The notes below the pieces were generated by a model, which saw nothing but the letters and a program-made list of their open reading frames with translations, was not told the origin of the DNA and did not search any database. Source: Paenibacillus dauci (GTDB taxonomy: Bacteria > Bacillota > Bacilli > Paenibacillales > Paenibacillaceae). Taken from it: a stretch of 64,000 nt of DNA. The position numbers were made by a program, and so were the translations under genes. Of the stretch, positions 34,902-45,637 are shown piece after piece. Each line of letters opens with the position of its first letter. Within the stretch, counting starts at the first letter, position 1. The stretch is taken from the NCBI RefSeq assembly GCF_000971985.1, contig NZ_KQ040799.1, forward strand, positions 248,001 to 312,000, in the 5' to 3' direction.

Positions 34902-37208
34902 TCAGGCTTTGTAATCATCACTTTTGACGGATGCTGCAGGACTCAGCCATACGAGCAGCATAGAGAACAACTGCTCCATCTGCAGCGGTTTGCTGAGATA
35001 ATCGGATGCTCCGGCTTGAAGACAGCGCTGACGATCATCCTTCATCGCTTTGGCAGTTAGTGCAATAATCGGCAATTCTGCCCACTGTGACTGTCGGCGG
35101 ATATTCTCCATCGTCACATATCCATCCATTACAGGCATCATAATATCCATCAGGACCAGATCCGGCTGACCCTGCTCCAGCATTTCCAGTGCTTCCTTGC
35201 CGTTATAGGCACTCATTACGTTCATGCCTTTGGATTTGAGAGCACCTTCTAGTGCAAAGATATTACGGAAATCATCATCCACCACCAGGATTTTTTTGCC
35301 TTTGAGCATGTCCAGTTCTTCCGGCAGACCGGCGGGAACCGATAAAGCAGTCTCTGGACTGTCCGGTGCAAAGTCTTCCGGCAGTGAAGGAATGTACAGG
35401 GTAAATGTACTTCCGCGGCCTACCTCACTCTCTACCGTAATAAAACCGCCCAGCAGCCTTGAGAATTCGCGGCAGATCGATAACCCCAGTCCGGTCCCGC
35501 CATAGTCACGGTCAGTCCGGGCCCCCTCCGCCTGACGGAAAGCTTCAAAAACCACCTGCTGCTTGTCCGGCGCAATACCGATCCCGGTATCTTTTACCGA
35601 GATGGCGAGCATATGATCTGCCTTCTCCGGCAGGCTGTAACCTGCAGGCAGCGGAACTTTCTCTGCCGGAGCAATCCGCAAGTTGATCTTGCCCTCACTC
35701 GTAAACTTGAACGCATTGGAAAGCAGATTTTTGAGAATCTGCTGCAGTCTTTTGCCATCGGTGTAAAAGGTTGGCGGTGCATCGGTATCCACTTCGGTCC
35801 AGAATTGCAGATTCTTCTGCTCGGCCAGCTTGTTAAAGTTGTAGCCCATTACTTCCGGAATATCATGGATGGAGATCAGCTCCCGCTGCACCTCTACCAT
35901 GCCTGCCTCCACCTTGGACAGGTCCAGAATATCATCGATCAATGCCAGCAGATCCTGAGCCGATCGGTGAATAATATGACCATATCCCGGCATTTCGTCT
36001 TCGTGATCCCGTGGAGTGCTCTCGGCCACCAGCTGGGACAGAATCAGAATACTATTCATCGGTGTACGCAGTTCATGAGACATATTCGCGAGAAATTCCG
36101 TTTTGTAGCTGGAGCTGAGCTTAAGCTGTTCGGCGTACAATTCCAGTTCCTGACGAGTAGTTTCCAGTTCATGCGCTTTGGTCTCCGCAAAATTCGTACG
36201 TTCCCGCAGCTGTTCATTGGTCGCCTGCAATTCTTCCTGTTGGACCTGCAGTTCCTCCTGCTGGGTCTGTAGTTCTTCTTGCTGCGCCTGCAGCTCCTGA
36301 TTCAGGATACGGGTATTGCGCAGCAGTTCATCCACCTGCATCCGCTTCTCGATATTGCTGATAATCGCTCCGAAGCCTACACAGATCTGCTCGATCAGCT
36401 GACAGTAACGTGGAGCGAATTCAATCGCTGCTCCAAGCTCCAGTACTGCTATCGTACGTCCTTCAAAAACAATCGGAGTAACCACAATCTGCCGGGGCAC
36501 AATATGACCCAACCCGGTCTGGATACGGATCGGATAATCTTCATTTGCTGTCAGCAGCTGTGTTTTCTGTTCCAAGGCTGCACGTCCAATCAATCCCTGA
36601 CCCGGTCCGAATTCATGGATGGTTCCCGTCATATTGCCATGAGCGCCGTACGAATATTCCAGCTGGAACTGATCTCCCTTGGTATCCGGATGCACATAAT
36701 AGAACAATCCATAGGAAGCTTCCATCAAAGGAACGATTCTGGCAAGCAATTTCTCCGCCAGCTCCGGTGTATTGTTAATCCCCTGATATACGTTGCCGAT
36801 CTGTGCCAACTGGGTCTGTACCCAGTTATTGTCCTTCATCTGATCCGAAGCTTCCTGTACCTGGCGAGTGTGCTCTTCCAGAGCTATCGACATTTTGTTA
36901 AATGCCTCGGCGATATTCGCTACTTCATCTCCGCCTTCTACCTTGAGGCGCGGGATATCCTGTACTTTATCGAAATCCACATCATTAATAACCTGGGTGA
37001 CCTGCTTGAGTCGTCCGGTTGTACGGCGCAAGGTCCAGATCGTAATTCCGATGCCTGACAGCAGCAGCAGAAAAGCCAGTATACCGGTCAGTACCCATCG
37101 TTCGGACATAAGCGTATATTGTAAAAAGAAACCTTCTATAATAATGAATAGAATTGCCAGCATCAGCATAAAGCTAAATCCGATAATCTGTTGGTATTTA
37201 TAATTCAT
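34902..37208 (-). CDS. Hybrid sensor histidine kinase (HAMP-GAF-HisKA-HATPase-REC)
   Basis: 768 aa. Two membrane segments (~8-30 and 38-60) with almost no external part, then HAMP (~60-115), GAF (~140-290), a coiled coil with seven-residue repeats of QQEELQ (303-332), HisKA with phospho-acceptor His378 in MSHELRTPMN, HATPase with N box KNLLSNAFKF and G boxes DTGIGI and GGTGLGLS, then a receiver domain with Asp688 in LVLMDIMMP. It lacks Hpt and DNA-binding parts. The absence of an extracellular domain suggests sensing in the membrane or through GAF. An orphan Hpt gene lies at 46900-47244 and could be the phosphorelay partner. Start site has only a weak Shine-Dalgarno. Confidence 0.93.
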   Translation of the reverse strand: MNYKYQQIIGFSFMLMLAILFIIIEGFFLQYTLMSERWVLTGILAFLLLLSGIGITIWTLRRTTGRLKQVTQVINDVDFDKVQDIPRLKVEGGDEVANIAEAFNKMSIALEEHTRQVQEASDQMKDNNWVQTQLAQIGNVYQGINNTPELAEKLLARIVPLMEASYGLFYYVHPDTKGDQFQLEYSYGAHGNMTGTIHEFGPGQGLIGRAALEQKTQLLTANEDYPIRIQTGLGHIVPRQIVVTPIVFEGRTIAVLELGAAIEFAPRYCQLIEQICVGFGAIISNIEKRMQVDELLRNTRILNQELQAQQEELQTQQEELQVQQEELQATNEQLRERTNFAETKAHELETTRQELELYAEQLKLSSSYKTEFLANMSHELRTPMNSILILSQLVAESTPRDHEDEMPGYGHIIHRSAQDLLALIDDILDLSKVEAGMVEVQRELISIHDIPEVMGYNFNKLAEQKNLQFWTEVDTDAPPTFYTDGKRLQQILKNLLSNAFKFTSEGKINLRIAPAEKVPLPAGYSLPEKADHMLAISVKDTGIGIAPDKQQVVFEAFRQAEGARTDRDYGGTGLGLSICREFSRLLGGFITVESEVGRGSTFTLYIPSLPEDFAPDSPETALSVPAGLPEELDMLKGKKILVVDDDFRNIFALEGALKSKGMNVMSAYNGKEALEMLEQGQPDLVLMDIMMPVMDGYVTMENIRRQSQWAELPIIALTAKAMKDDRQRCLQAGASDYLSKPLQMEQLFSMLLVWLSPAASVKSDDYKA

Positions 37209-37447
37209 AAATATTGCATTCTTCCTCTCTCATGATGTAGGCAAGATTATAGCAGAAAAGCTGGCTGAGTATACTCTCAATGATACGTGAACATTGGTAC
37301 TTTGTCTGTAGAAACTTGGACTTATTTTCATTTAATAGCAGATCGTATTTAGCTTACGAAAGTAAAATAAAAGATTAGCCAGCAATATCAGGTGTGGAAT
37401 ATCCCCTTCCGATTGGACATTGTTAGATGAATTGTAATGGTTTTTGC

Positions 37448-37523
37448 TTGACGCCTATCTTTGTTCCGGTATACGATTTGGAATGCTTCATGACCATGTA
37501 AAGGGTGTAATGGTATCCATTAC
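37448..37523 (+). promoter_or_regulatory. Promoter and operator of the DHA2 exporter gene
   Basis: TTGACG (37448-37453) and TATACG (37470-37475), 16 bp apart. About 30 bp downstream lies the dyad GTAATGG-TAT-CCATTAC (37507-37523); a further half site GTAATGG occurs at 37435-37441. A repressor of TetR or MarR type would fit, but no regulator gene is adjacent. The rest of the 395-bp gap holds nothing else notable. Confidence 0.5.
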
Positions 37524-37603
37524 GGATAATCCCGTACATACGAATAGACAGCAAGTATAGACATTACAATGAAAAATCAAGCAGGAGGAAGGAATCAAAC
37601 TCT

Positions 37604-38989
37604 ATGTCCAAGCAAACCAACCGGGCAATGGTAACGGTCGGATTACTGGCTGCACTTTTTATCGGTGCACTGGATTCCACGGTTGTCAGCACGGCTTCAC
37701 CACGCATTATCGATTCACTGGGCGGTCTTAGCCTGATCAGCTGGATCTTCTCCATTTATACATTAACCACTTGTATTGCTACTCCCATCTTTGGCAAGCT
37801 GGGGGATCTGTACGGACGCAAGTCGGTATTCGCAATCGGACTCGGCCTGTTTATCGTGGGTTCGGTACTATGCGGATTCGCTGGTTCCATGACCGAGCTG
37901 ATCTGGTACCGGGCACTGCAGGGAATTGGTGCAGGTGCGCTGACACCGGTTACCTTTACCATTGTCGGCGATCTGTATCCAGGCAAGGAACGTGCCAAAG
38001 TACAGGGGATTTTCTCCTCGGTCTGGTCGATTGCCGGCTTGTTCGGACCGCTTGTGGGCGGTTACTTTGTCGACTATATCTCATGGCGCTGGATTTTCTT
38101 TATTAATCTGCCGGTCGGTATTATCGCGGTATTGTTTATTTTTATGTACTATCATGAATCCTTTGAGAAAAAACAAAAGTCTATTGATTATGCGGGTGCT
38201 CTTACCTTTACGATCGGTATGACCGCACTTCTGCTGGCACTGCTCACCGGTGGCGAGGAGTACACATGGACATCCCCGATTATTATCGGATTATTTATTG
38301 TCACTGTCATCTTCATGGCATTGTTCCTCCGTATTGAAAAGCGGGCAGAGGAGCCGATGCTGCCACTGTCCCTGTTCCGTACCAGTGTATTGACCGTGCC
38401 TTATATTCTGGCCTTTACGACCCGCTGGACAGTGATGGGGGTAACGGTATACTGTGCACTGTGGCTGCAGGATGTATCGGGATATAGCGCTACTTTTGCC
38501 GGACTGGCATTAATGCCGATGTCGATTGCCTGGCCAGTCGCCTCCACTCTGTCGGGACGACTGATGTACAAGCTCGGTGCCAAAGCACTGATCATTTTCG
38601 GTTCGGTGCTGGCAGTGGCTGGCAGTCTGCTGGTGGCCATCATGAGTTCGGACTCGCCTTATCTGATTATTGTCGCTTCGCTGGTACTGATCGGCTTCGG
38701 GATGGGTTGTATTGTCACTCCGTCGATGGTCATTATCCAGGGAGCGGTAGGCTTCCAGATGCGCAGTGTGGCGACATCGACCAATACGCTGATGAACTCG
38801 CTCGGACAGACAGTAAGCGTCGCCGTATTTGGACTGGTGTTCAATGCGATTGTGACCCACAATACTGCCAGTGAGCTGGCGCTTGGTATTCATTATGTAT
38901 TTATCCTCATGCTGGCAGTCGCTGTAGTGAATCTGCTGGTCGCCCTGTTCCTGCCACCAAGCAGCAGACTGCTGAATCATCAGCAGTAA
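37604..38989 (+). CDS. MFS multidrug exporter, DHA2 (EmrB/QacA) family
   Basis: 461 aa with about 14 membrane segments, the DHA2 type. Motifs: LDSTVVSTASPRI in TM1 (motif D1), GKLGDLYGRKSVF in loop 2-3 (motif A), and SVWSIAGLFGPLVGGYFVD in TM5 (motif C of drug antiporters). It should export drugs or toxic metabolites against protons. It is monocistronic, with a strong terminator at 39076-39118 and a dyad in its leader suggesting repressor control. Confidence 0.92.
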   Translation: MSKQTNRAMVTVGLLAALFIGALDSTVVSTASPRIIDSLGGLSLISWIFSIYTLTTCIATPIFGKLGDLYGRKSVFAIGLGLFIVGSVLCGFAGSMTELIWYRALQGIGAGALTPVTFTIVGDLYPGKERAKVQGIFSSVWSIAGLFGPLVGGYFVDYISWRWIFFINLPVGIIAVLFIFMYYHESFEKKQKSIDYAGALTFTIGMTALLLALLTGGEEYTWTSPIIIGLFIVTVIFMALFLRIEKRAEEPMLPLSLFRTSVLTVPYILAFTTRWTVMGVTVYCALWLQDVSGYSATFAGLALMPMSIAWPVASTLSGRLMYKLGAKALIIFGSVLAVAGSLLVAIMSSDSPYLIIVASLVLIGFGMGCIVTPSMVIIQGAVGFQMRSVATSTNTLMNSLGQTVSVAVFGLVFNAIVTHNTASELALGIHYVFILMLAVAVVNLLVALFLPPSSRLLNHQQ

Positions 38990-39075
38990 GGAAGCACGGT
39001 TATATGTAGCTATCGAACAGATGAATGCAAAAGGCAGCAGATTTATTTTCAATAAGAGACAGTTGCTGATCAATA

Positions 39076-39118
39076 AAAAAGGCTGCGATTCCCGAGAATG
39101 AGGAATCGCAGCCTTTTT
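39076..39118. terminator. Bidirectional rho-independent terminator
   Basis: 17-bp perfect stem AAAAAGGCTGCGATTCC / GGAATCGCAGCCTTTTT (39076-39092 with 39102-39118), serving the convergent exporter gene and the ydbT-like gene. Confidence 0.92.
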
Positions 39119-39202
39119 GTGAACACGAAAAATATTATACCTTACACCCTTCCATAAAAGCGAAATGCAATCACGCGTATGCCAAGCTGCTTGTCTATTC
39201 TA

Positions 39203-40870
39203 TTATTCATGTCCTGCTGCCCGGCGAGTGCGGCTGTACCAGCGGCTTACCTGATCGGCATCCAGGCGATCCAGCCGATTCGTCTGAAACGTAGCGTGTC
39301 CCGCTGCTATATACAGGTGGAGGCTGAGCAGATCCTGTCTGCGCTGCAGCCGGCTGCCCGTGAAACGGAATGCTTCGATATGCTTCCATAATATACAGTG
39401 CGTCGAATGGGAGACATACCGGTTCACCAGTATCAGACGTTCTCCATCCAGTAAGGCACCGGAACGGCGATACCTGCCATAATCCAGTATCAGCAAAATG
39501 GCAGCCAATAGAATGCCGATCATTAGACCGTACCCCGACAGAAAATACGTTCCGACCGCAGCGAGTATGCCGCTGATCAGAAGACTTGGCCATACATATG
39601 CCCACAGCGCCCGCGATGGCGACCGATAGACAGGAGCCCGGTACAGAAATCCAGGGACCATCGAGTCCAGCAGACCCTGCACTTCGCTGCTGCGGATAAA
39701 AGGATGCAGTACGGGCACTTTGGCATCTTTCCCTGAAGAGACCACATGCAGCTGGATCTGGGCAAAGCCGAGCCAGCGGCGAATCAGACTTTCCTTGACC
39801 GTTACTGCCTGTACATGCTTGGGATGAAAAACGAATTGTCTTCGTTCCAGCAATCCATAACGGACAGACAATCTTTCTCCGCTACGATAGACAGAGAATC
39901 CGGCATACTTGACGATAAACAGCACCAGTGATAGCAACCAGGCGAATATCAGACCGATCAGTACGGCACCGAGCAGCGCCTGAATGCCGGTAATATACCC
40001 TCTGGCATTATCCATTAGCTGGTTTAGCAGGCCACCAGGCAATATATCTCCTGCAAAGGAGTATATCCCTGCTATAAAGGCCAGTCCCAATCCCAGATTA
40101 AGCTCGGTCAGTGCTGCCCGCAGTAGCTGGGGTGTGGTCAGTCGGTAGAGCAGCTGTGCTGTGACTGGCGAAGAGCCGGCTGGTGCAGTGAGTCGACCTG
40201 CTGATGATACAGATCTACGGCCAGCAGATGAATCGGTAGAAGGGTCTGCTGATTCATCTGTCTGTCTCTTTTCGTCCGAATAGGGATAATTCTCTCCCGA
40301 AGAGTACGACTGTTCCCGATCCGAAGCTTGATCCTTTTCCAGATCCTGTACCGGACATCCGGCTTGCTCCACCGCTGCATCATTGGGTAAAGATCCAGCT
40401 TCCCGATCAACAGCTACAACTGCCTGCTCCAGCACCTGCTGTAGACGTTCTGCTTCGGCAGCGGATAACACCTCGAGTACTGCATCTCCATCCGAGCTAC
40501 CTCCCGGCGTCTCGATTTTGAGCTGTACTACGCCAAGCAAGCGCTGGATCAGCGGCTGCTCAATACTGACCGAGTGAATGCGTGAATAATAGATCGCTTT
40601 CTCCCTGCGCTGGAGCAGTCCGCTCTGGATCACAAAACGGTCCTCTTCCGCGTGGTAGGTAAATCGGCGCCATGTACCCAGATGATACAAACTGCTCAGC
40701 ACAAGTAGTAGTACGAATCCACCGAGCGTCCAATAGACGGAAGCAGACAGACCATCTCCGCTCAGAATACGTACAACTGCCAGGATCAGCAGAAACGCCA
40801 GATTTTTGATAGTACGCAGTATTGCAAAAGCCACATACAACGGGTGCATTCGGTGCAGCTGCCGGCTCAT
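39203..40870 (-). CDS. PH-domain membrane protein, YdbT-like
   Basis: 555 aa. It has repeated bacterial PH-like (bPH2) modules, each after membrane helices: FVIQSGLLQRREKAIYYSRIHSVSIEQPLIQRLLGV (split over residues ~79-114), SVRYGLLERRQFVFHPKHVQAV and ILVNRYVSHSTHCILWKHIEAF. An unusually long polar Ser/Asp/Glu-rich linker (~150-235) separates the first module from the rest. YdbS/YdbT in B. subtilis protect against certain antimicrobial peptides and alter membrane properties; the same may hold here. The start overlaps the ydbS-like stop (ATGA), so both are coupled. Confidence 0.85.
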   Translation of the reverse strand: MSRQLHRMHPLYVAFAILRTIKNLAFLLILAVVRILSGDGLSASVYWTLGGFVLLLVLSSLYHLGTWRRFTYHAEEDRFVIQSGLLQRREKAIYYSRIHSVSIEQPLIQRLLGVVQLKIETPGGSSDGDAVLEVLSAAEAERLQQVLEQAVVAVDREAGSLPNDAAVEQAGCPVQDLEKDQASDREQSYSSGENYPYSDEKRQTDESADPSTDSSAGRRSVSSAGRLTAPAGSSPVTAQLLYRLTTPQLLRAALTELNLGLGLAFIAGIYSFAGDILPGGLLNQLMDNARGYITGIQALLGAVLIGLIFAWLLSLVLFIVKYAGFSVYRSGERLSVRYGLLERRQFVFHPKHVQAVTVKESLIRRWLGFAQIQLHVVSSGKDAKVPVLHPFIRSSEVQGLLDSMVPGFLYRAPVYRSPSRALWAYVWPSLLISGILAAVGTYFLSGYGLMIGILLAAILLILDYGRYRRSGALLDGERLILVNRYVSHSTHCILWKHIEAFRFTGSRLQRRQDLLSLHLYIAAGHATFQTNRLDRLDADQVSRWYSRTRRAAGHE

Positions 40871-41358
40871 TCGTCTATCCTCCTGGCCAGACGGCCGATA
40901 CGCTGTTTGAGCTGCTCGGCTTCCTCCAGCTTCACGCCACCGATCGTATGCGTGGTTGCTGCTGTAACAATATGGACTTCGGCGAGATGATATCGGCGCA
41001 GAATCGGTCCAATCTCCAGCTCCACATGCTGTACCTTGCTCATGGGAACCAGTGTCTCACTAATAAAAAACAGTCCGTTATGTATCTCCAACTCTTCATC
41101 CGATACGGCAAACCGAAAGCGATTATACCGTACAGCCGGGGCTACAATTACATAGAACACAAACAGCAACACACCGAGCCCAATCAGCCCCGTCTTGAGC
41201 CACCACGGCATCTCGAACCAGCCCAACCAACCAGGCAGCAGCGCAATCGCAGCCAGAATCAGCAAGAAAATTCCGTATCCGATGACCGCACCCTGCCGCT
41301 CTGCCGATTTCCAGTCCGGATGAAGAGGTCTCATTTCTGCTCCGGTAAATGACATCAT
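40867..41358 (-). CDS. PH-domain membrane protein, YdbS-like
   Basis: 163 aa from ATG 41358 following TGGAGGAGG (a second ATG at 41355 is equally possible). Two membrane helices (~22-42 and ~48-70) are followed by one bPH2 domain with the hallmark RFAVSDEELEIHNGLFFISETLVPMSKVQHVE (starting near residue 80; key part VPMSKVQHVE) and HTIGGVKLEEAEQLKQRI. It forms an operon with the YdbT-like protein and probably a complex in the membrane. Confidence 0.87.
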   Translation of the reverse strand: MMSFTGAEMRPLHPDWKSAERQGAVIGYGIFLLILAAIALLPGWLGWFEMPWWLKTGLIGLGVLLFVFYVIVAPAVRYNRFRFAVSDEELEIHNGLFFISETLVPMSKVQHVELEIGPILRRYHLAEVHIVTAATTHTIGGVKLEEAEQLKQRIGRLARRIDE

Positions 41359-41500
41359 ATTCCTCCTCCATGAATCAAGTGTTATGTATTCGCAGGATCT
41401 TCGTATAACCATTCACTTGTATAGAAGTATACCTTATTAGTATATACATGCTCTGCCTGCTTAAAGTCGCATATTCTTGCCATTTCATCAGAAATAAACC

Positions 41501-41560
41501 AAAAAGCTGCCAGAACAGTAGCGATATTCCGCAAAGGAATAAATGACTATTCTGGCAGCT
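41501..41560 (-). terminator. Terminator of the nitroreductase gene
   Basis: Stem AGCTGCCAGAA-C-AGT / ACT-A-TTCTGGCAGCT (41505-41519 with 41546-41560); on the minus strand TTTTTGG follows. 94 bp after the stop. Confidence 0.75.
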
Positions 41561-41653
41561 GCTGATATAGCGGTAACCTGTAATACTGATATACTATCTG
41601 ATCTGATATACATTTGCCGATCCATTATCTGTCCGGTCTGGCAACTGATCCGC

Positions 41654-42397
41654 TTAGCGTTTATTAAAGCCTTTTCTCTCCAGAAAATCCTTGAGCTGCA
41701 TTCGGGAAGCAGTAGTGAACTTCTGGGCCATCAGTGCAGACCATGGCGTACTCTTGGCGCCGGCTGTACGGGCTGACAAATAATTTGCCATCTGTTCATC
41801 GTACTCGGCGACCGTCTGCTCTGTCGTCACTGTATCATAAGACTCATGATGCAATACGGCTTTGAGCGGCAGGCGTGGGCGCAGTCCAGGCTCCTGATTC
41901 GGATAACCTACACACATACCATATACCGGATAGACCCGGTCCGGAAGACCAAGCAACTGTGAGACTTCTTCGATCTCGTTACGGACTCCACCGATATAGA
42001 CGATACCCATTCCCATCGATTCGGCAGCTATGGCTGCATTCTGGGCAGCCAGCGTCACATCCGCCGTCGCTACGATAAAGTTCTCGACTGCATCCGTATA
42101 TGATTCTTCCTGCGGAGCATGCTGCTGCACTGCCTTTTCCAGACGATACAGATCCGCACACCAGACGAGGAACACCGGGCATTCCACGATATAACGCTGG
42201 TTGCCAGCGAGCTCAGCCAGACGTGCCTTGCGCTTTGGATCACGAATAGCAATTACACTGTATGCCTGTACATTACTGGAGCTGGAAGCCATCTGGCCGG
42301 CAACAATAATTGTCTCCAACTGCTCATCGGTAACCGGGTCCGGCTTATAACTCCGAATAGAGCGGTGACTCATCAAAAGATTAATCGTATCATTCAC
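41654..42397 (-). CDS. Oxygen-insensitive NADPH nitroreductase / flavin reductase (NfrA-type)
   Basis: 247 aa, the length of the NfsA/NfrA1 group. Seen: SHRSIRSYKPDPV (FMN phosphate binding), SSSSNVQAYSVIAIRD, AAQNAAIAAESMGMGIVYIGG (dimer core and FMN), and C-terminal RPRLPLKAVLHHE. It binds FMN and reduces nitro compounds, quinones or free flavins with NADPH. The start is GTG with an AGGAG 12 nt upstream, so translation initiation is probably weak. Monocistronic. Confidence 0.9.
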   Translation of the reverse strand: MNDTINLLMSHRSIRSYKPDPVTDEQLETIIVAGQMASSSSNVQAYSVIAIRDPKRKARLAELAGNQRYIVECPVFLVWCADLYRLEKAVQQHAPQEESYTDAVENFIVATADVTLAAQNAAIAAESMGMGIVYIGGVRNEIEEVSQLLGLPDRVYPVYGMCVGYPNQEPGLRPRLPLKAVLHHESYDTVTTEQTVAEYDEQMANYLSARTAGAKSTPWSALMAQKFTTASRMQLKDFLERKGFNKR

Positions 42398-42546
42398 AGT
42401 TCAATTACACTCCTGTCTATATCATCTGATCGTATTTTAACCACGCACAGGATTCAATGAAGCAGACGATGCATCGATGATTACCCTCATCCTGTTCGGA
42501 ATAGGCATCGTACGCCGCCCTACCTTTCCACCATCTCCTGCCGGGA

Positions 42547-42972
42547 TTATGATATCGAATCTATCCAGAACATCAATCCGAAAAATCCGGCCCAGCTAAC
42601 GATCTGCAACAGTCCAATCGTCAGACTGGCAATAGCGAATCCACGTCCTCGTGATGAACGAAGGGACAAAATCGAGAATACGAGCGACAATATAATAATG
42701 ACAAAAGACACGATCAATCCAATCATACTCAGTACAGGCATCACACCAAATTCTGCATTACCAACAATCAACAAAATCAGTGCAAAAGTAACTGACGTCA
42801 TGCTGATCAGACCGACAATACTCAGAATAAACGAGGTTAATGCCAGTACAAACCGATCCCGTCCGGGCTGCTGATCCGGACGATGCAATGGATCATATCC
42901 ACCTGGAGATGATCGATACCCCGGCGGCCTCTGGTGTGGCTCGCCCACAGGACCAAAATCATTTCCGTTCAT
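42547..42972 (-). CDS. Small membrane protein, DUF4190-like
   Basis: 141 aa from ATG 42972 after TTGGGAGGG. The N-terminal ~45 residues are hydrophilic and rich in Pro, Gly, Arg and Asp (GEPHQRPPGYRSSPGGYDP). Two to three membrane helices follow with small-residue pattern FILSIVGLISM and FSILSLRSSRGRGFAIASLTIG, typical of DUF4190-type proteins. No function is known for the family. It lies 76 bp after copA on the same strand and could be read through from the copper operon. Confidence 0.7.
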   Translation of the reverse strand: MNGNDFGPVGEPHQRPPGYRSSPGGYDPLHRPDQQPGRDRFVLALTSFILSIVGLISMTSVTFALILLIVGNAEFGVMPVLSMIGLIVSFVIIILSLVFSILSLRSSRGRGFAIASLTIGLLQIVSWAGFFGLMFWIDSIS

Positions 42973-43048
42973 AATACCCTCCCAAAAGACTATATCAAAT
43001 GTCTTAGTTACAGCTCCAATCGGGCTGTCTTTAGGAGTATAGTATACC

Positions 43049-45565
43049 TTATTTCCCAGTATTCGGCTGTACCTTTTGCAGCTTGATACGCTGCAAACGC
43101 AGCGCATTCAGTACGACCGACACCGAGCTGAATGCCATCGCTGCTCCTGCCAGCCATGGTGCCAGCAGACCGGATGCCGCAATCGGAATACCAATGACAT
43201 TATAGGCAAGAGCCCAGAACAGATTCTGACGGATATTACGAATCGTGCGGCGGCTGATCATGATTGCGTCGGCGATACCATTCAGATCCCCGCGCATCAG
43301 CGTTACATCCGCCGCTTCCATAGCTACATCAGTACCTGTGCCGATTGCGATACCAGTATCGGCAGTTGCCAGGGCAGGGGCATCATTAATACCGTCTCCG
43401 ACCATGGCGACGATGCGTCCTTCCTGCTGCAGACGCTTGATCTCGGCTGCCTTGCCTTCCGGCAGTACACCTGCCAGAATACGATCCACTCCGGTCTGCT
43501 GACCGATGGCCTGCGCAGTGCGTTCATTGTCACCGGTAATCATAATGACTTCCATACCCATCTGTTGCAGGCGCTGTATTGCTTCTTTGGATGTTTCTTT
43601 GACCGTATCGGCTACTGCCAACCAGCCGGTATATTGCCCATTTACCGCTGTCAGCATTACGGTCTTGCCTTCACTCTCGACCTGCTGCACTTCTTGCTCC
43701 ATATCTCCGCCAGAGATACCGGCTTCCTGCAGCAGCAGACGTGTACCAATCAGCAGCTGCTGTCCGTCCATAACTGCTCGGATACCCTTGCCCGGTATAT
43801 TTTCAAACGAATCTACAGATGCAGACGTAATATGCCGCTCCTGTAGCCCCTGCACAATCGCACGGGCCAGCGGATGTTCAGAAGCCGCTTCTGCACTGGC
43901 TACATGCTGCAGCCAGATCTGTTCGGTGATTCCCAAAGTTCCCGGTACAAAATGAATATCGGTTAATACAGGCTCACCGCGTGTAATTGTGCCGGTTTTG
44001 TCCAGTACCACGGTATTCACTTTGTGGGCCGCTTCCAGATGTTCGCCGCCTTTGAACAGGATGCCGTATTCCGCAGCTCGGCCCGATCCAGCCATAATGG
44101 ATGTCGGTGTAGCCAGACCCAGCGCACATGGGCACGCAATAACGAGTACCGCGATTGCTTTTTCCAGAGCACTGCTAAAGTTGCCCGGTTCCAGCCACAA
44201 ATACCATATTCCAAAAGTCAGCAGCGCAATCCCTACTACGATCGGTACAAATATACCCGAGATCACATCCGCCATCCGCTGAATAGGGGCTTTGGATACC
44301 TGTGCTTCTTCCACTACACGGATAATCCGCGCGAGCGCTGTATTCTGTCCAATCCGGCTCACCCGAAAGCGCAACCGGCCATTCTGATTAATCGTGGCTC
44401 CAATCACGGCATCACCGATTGTCTTCTCCACTGGCAGACTCTCACCGGTGAGCATCGACTCATCGACCGAAGATTGTCCTTCCACTACTTCGCCATCTAC
44501 AGGGATTTTCTCGCCCGGTTTGACGATTACAATATCATCTATCCGTACATCGTCTATTGGAATCTCCAGCTCCTGGCCTTCCCGCTCGACTCTTGCCATC
44601 TGGGCACGCAGATTCATCAGACTGCGAATCGCTTCGGATGAGCGGCCTTTGGCACGATGTTCAAACCATTTGCCCAGCAGAATCAGGGTGACCAGAATCG
44701 AGCTGACTTCAAAATAAAGCTCCACCTGGGTTCCCGGTACAAATACGGAACGGATAATCAGAAACAGGCTATAAAAATAAGCCGCTGACGTACCCAGCGC
44801 AACCAGCACGTCCATATTGGCACTGCCGCTGCGAAGTGCTTTGTAAGCTCCCACATAGAACTGCCAGCCGATAATGAATTGTACTGGTGTAGCCAGAATC
44901 AGCTGGAACCATGGATTCATCAGAATGGAAGGTGTACTAATCCATGACGTAATACTAAAATGACCCAGCATCGCCCATAGCAGCGGCAAGGACAATACTG
45001 CAGCTATGATCAGTTTCCACTTGCGCATAACCGCTTCGCGTTCACGCCGCTGCTCGATGCCCTCTTCCCGCTTGAGCTGGGCTTTGTAGCCAAGCTTTTC
45101 GACTTTGCATGTAATCTCATCCAGCGTTACACTGCCGGGATTATATTGTACCCGTGCAGTTTCCAGTGCCAGATTCACATTAACCTCCGAAATGCCATCC
45201 ATGCGCCGGATTCCTTTTTCAATACGGGTCGCGCAGGCGGCACAGGTCATGCCAATAATATCAAGATCGGCAGTCTCCTTGAGCGGCTGATAACCCAGCT
45301 GCTCGATCTTGCGTTCCACTGCTGCTCCATCGATCTGTGCAGGATCGTAAATAACAGAGGCACGTTCCAGTGCCAGATTCACATTGGCTTCCTGTACGCC
45401 TTCGAGCCGGCGCAGTCCCTTTTCGATCCGTGCCGAGCAAGCTGCACAGGTCATGCCGCCTATTTGCAGTTGCAATTGACGTGTAGCGCTGCCGGAAGCC
45501 GCTGCCGACGATGGTAAGGGAACCTGCTCCGGTGCTTCAGTAGTAGATTTGGGAGAAGTGTTCAT
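43049..45565 (-). CDS. copA: Copper-exporting P-type ATPase
   Basis: 838 aa. Two N-terminal heavy-metal domains with GMTCAAC (Cys40/Cys43 and Cys108/Cys111). Membrane metal site Cys478-Pro-Cys480 in [11 protein letters not shown], phosphorylated Asp522 in DKTGTIT, phosphatase TGES, and the hinge [10 protein letters not shown] are all present. It exports Cu(I) from the cytoplasm. AGGAGG precedes the ATG. A perfect CsoR palindrome lies at 45638-45652 in its own promoter region, separate from that of csoR-copZ. Confidence 0.97.
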   Translation of the reverse strand: MNTSPKSTTEAPEQVPLPSSAAASGSATRQLQLQIGGMTCAACSARIEKGLRRLEGVQEANVNLALERASVIYDPAQIDGAAVERKIEQLGYQPLKETADLDIIGMTCAACATRIEKGIRRMDGISEVNVNLALETARVQYNPGSVTLDEITCKVEKLGYKAQLKREEGIEQRREREAVMRKWKLIIAAVLSLPLLWAMLGHFSITSWISTPSILMNPWFQLILATPVQFIIGWQFYVGAYKALRSGSANMDVLVALGTSAAYFYSLFLIIRSVFVPGTQVELYFEVSSILVTLILLGKWFEHRAKGRSSEAIRSLMNLRAQMARVEREGQELEIPIDDVRIDDIVIVKPGEKIPVDGEVVEGQSSVDESMLTGESLPVEKTIGDAVIGATINQNGRLRFRVSRIGQNTALARIIRVVEEAQVSKAPIQRMADVISGIFVPIVVGIALLTFGIWYLWLEPGNFSSALEKAIAVLVIACPCALGLATPTSIMAGSGRAAEYGILFKGGEHLEAAHKVNTVVLDKTGTITRGEPVLTDIHFVPGTLGITEQIWLQHVASAEAASEHPLARAIVQGLQERHITSASVDSFENIPGKGIRAVMDGQQLLIGTRLLLQEAGISGGDMEQEVQQVESEGKTVMLTAVNGQYTGWLAVADTVKETSKEAIQRLQQMGMEVIMITGDNERTAQAIGQQTGVDRILAGVLPEGKAAEIKRLQQEGRIVAMVGDGINDAPALATADTGIAIGTGTDVAMEAADVTLMRGDLNGIADAIMISRRTIRNIRQNLFWALAYNVIGIPIAASGLLAPWLAGAAMAFSSVSVVLNALRLQRIKLQKVQPNTGK

Positions 45566-45637
45566 AGCGTAACCTCCTGTCTGTAATCATTTCGATTCAT
45601 TCTTAATGAAGCATTGGATCATAGTTTATTTTTAAAA

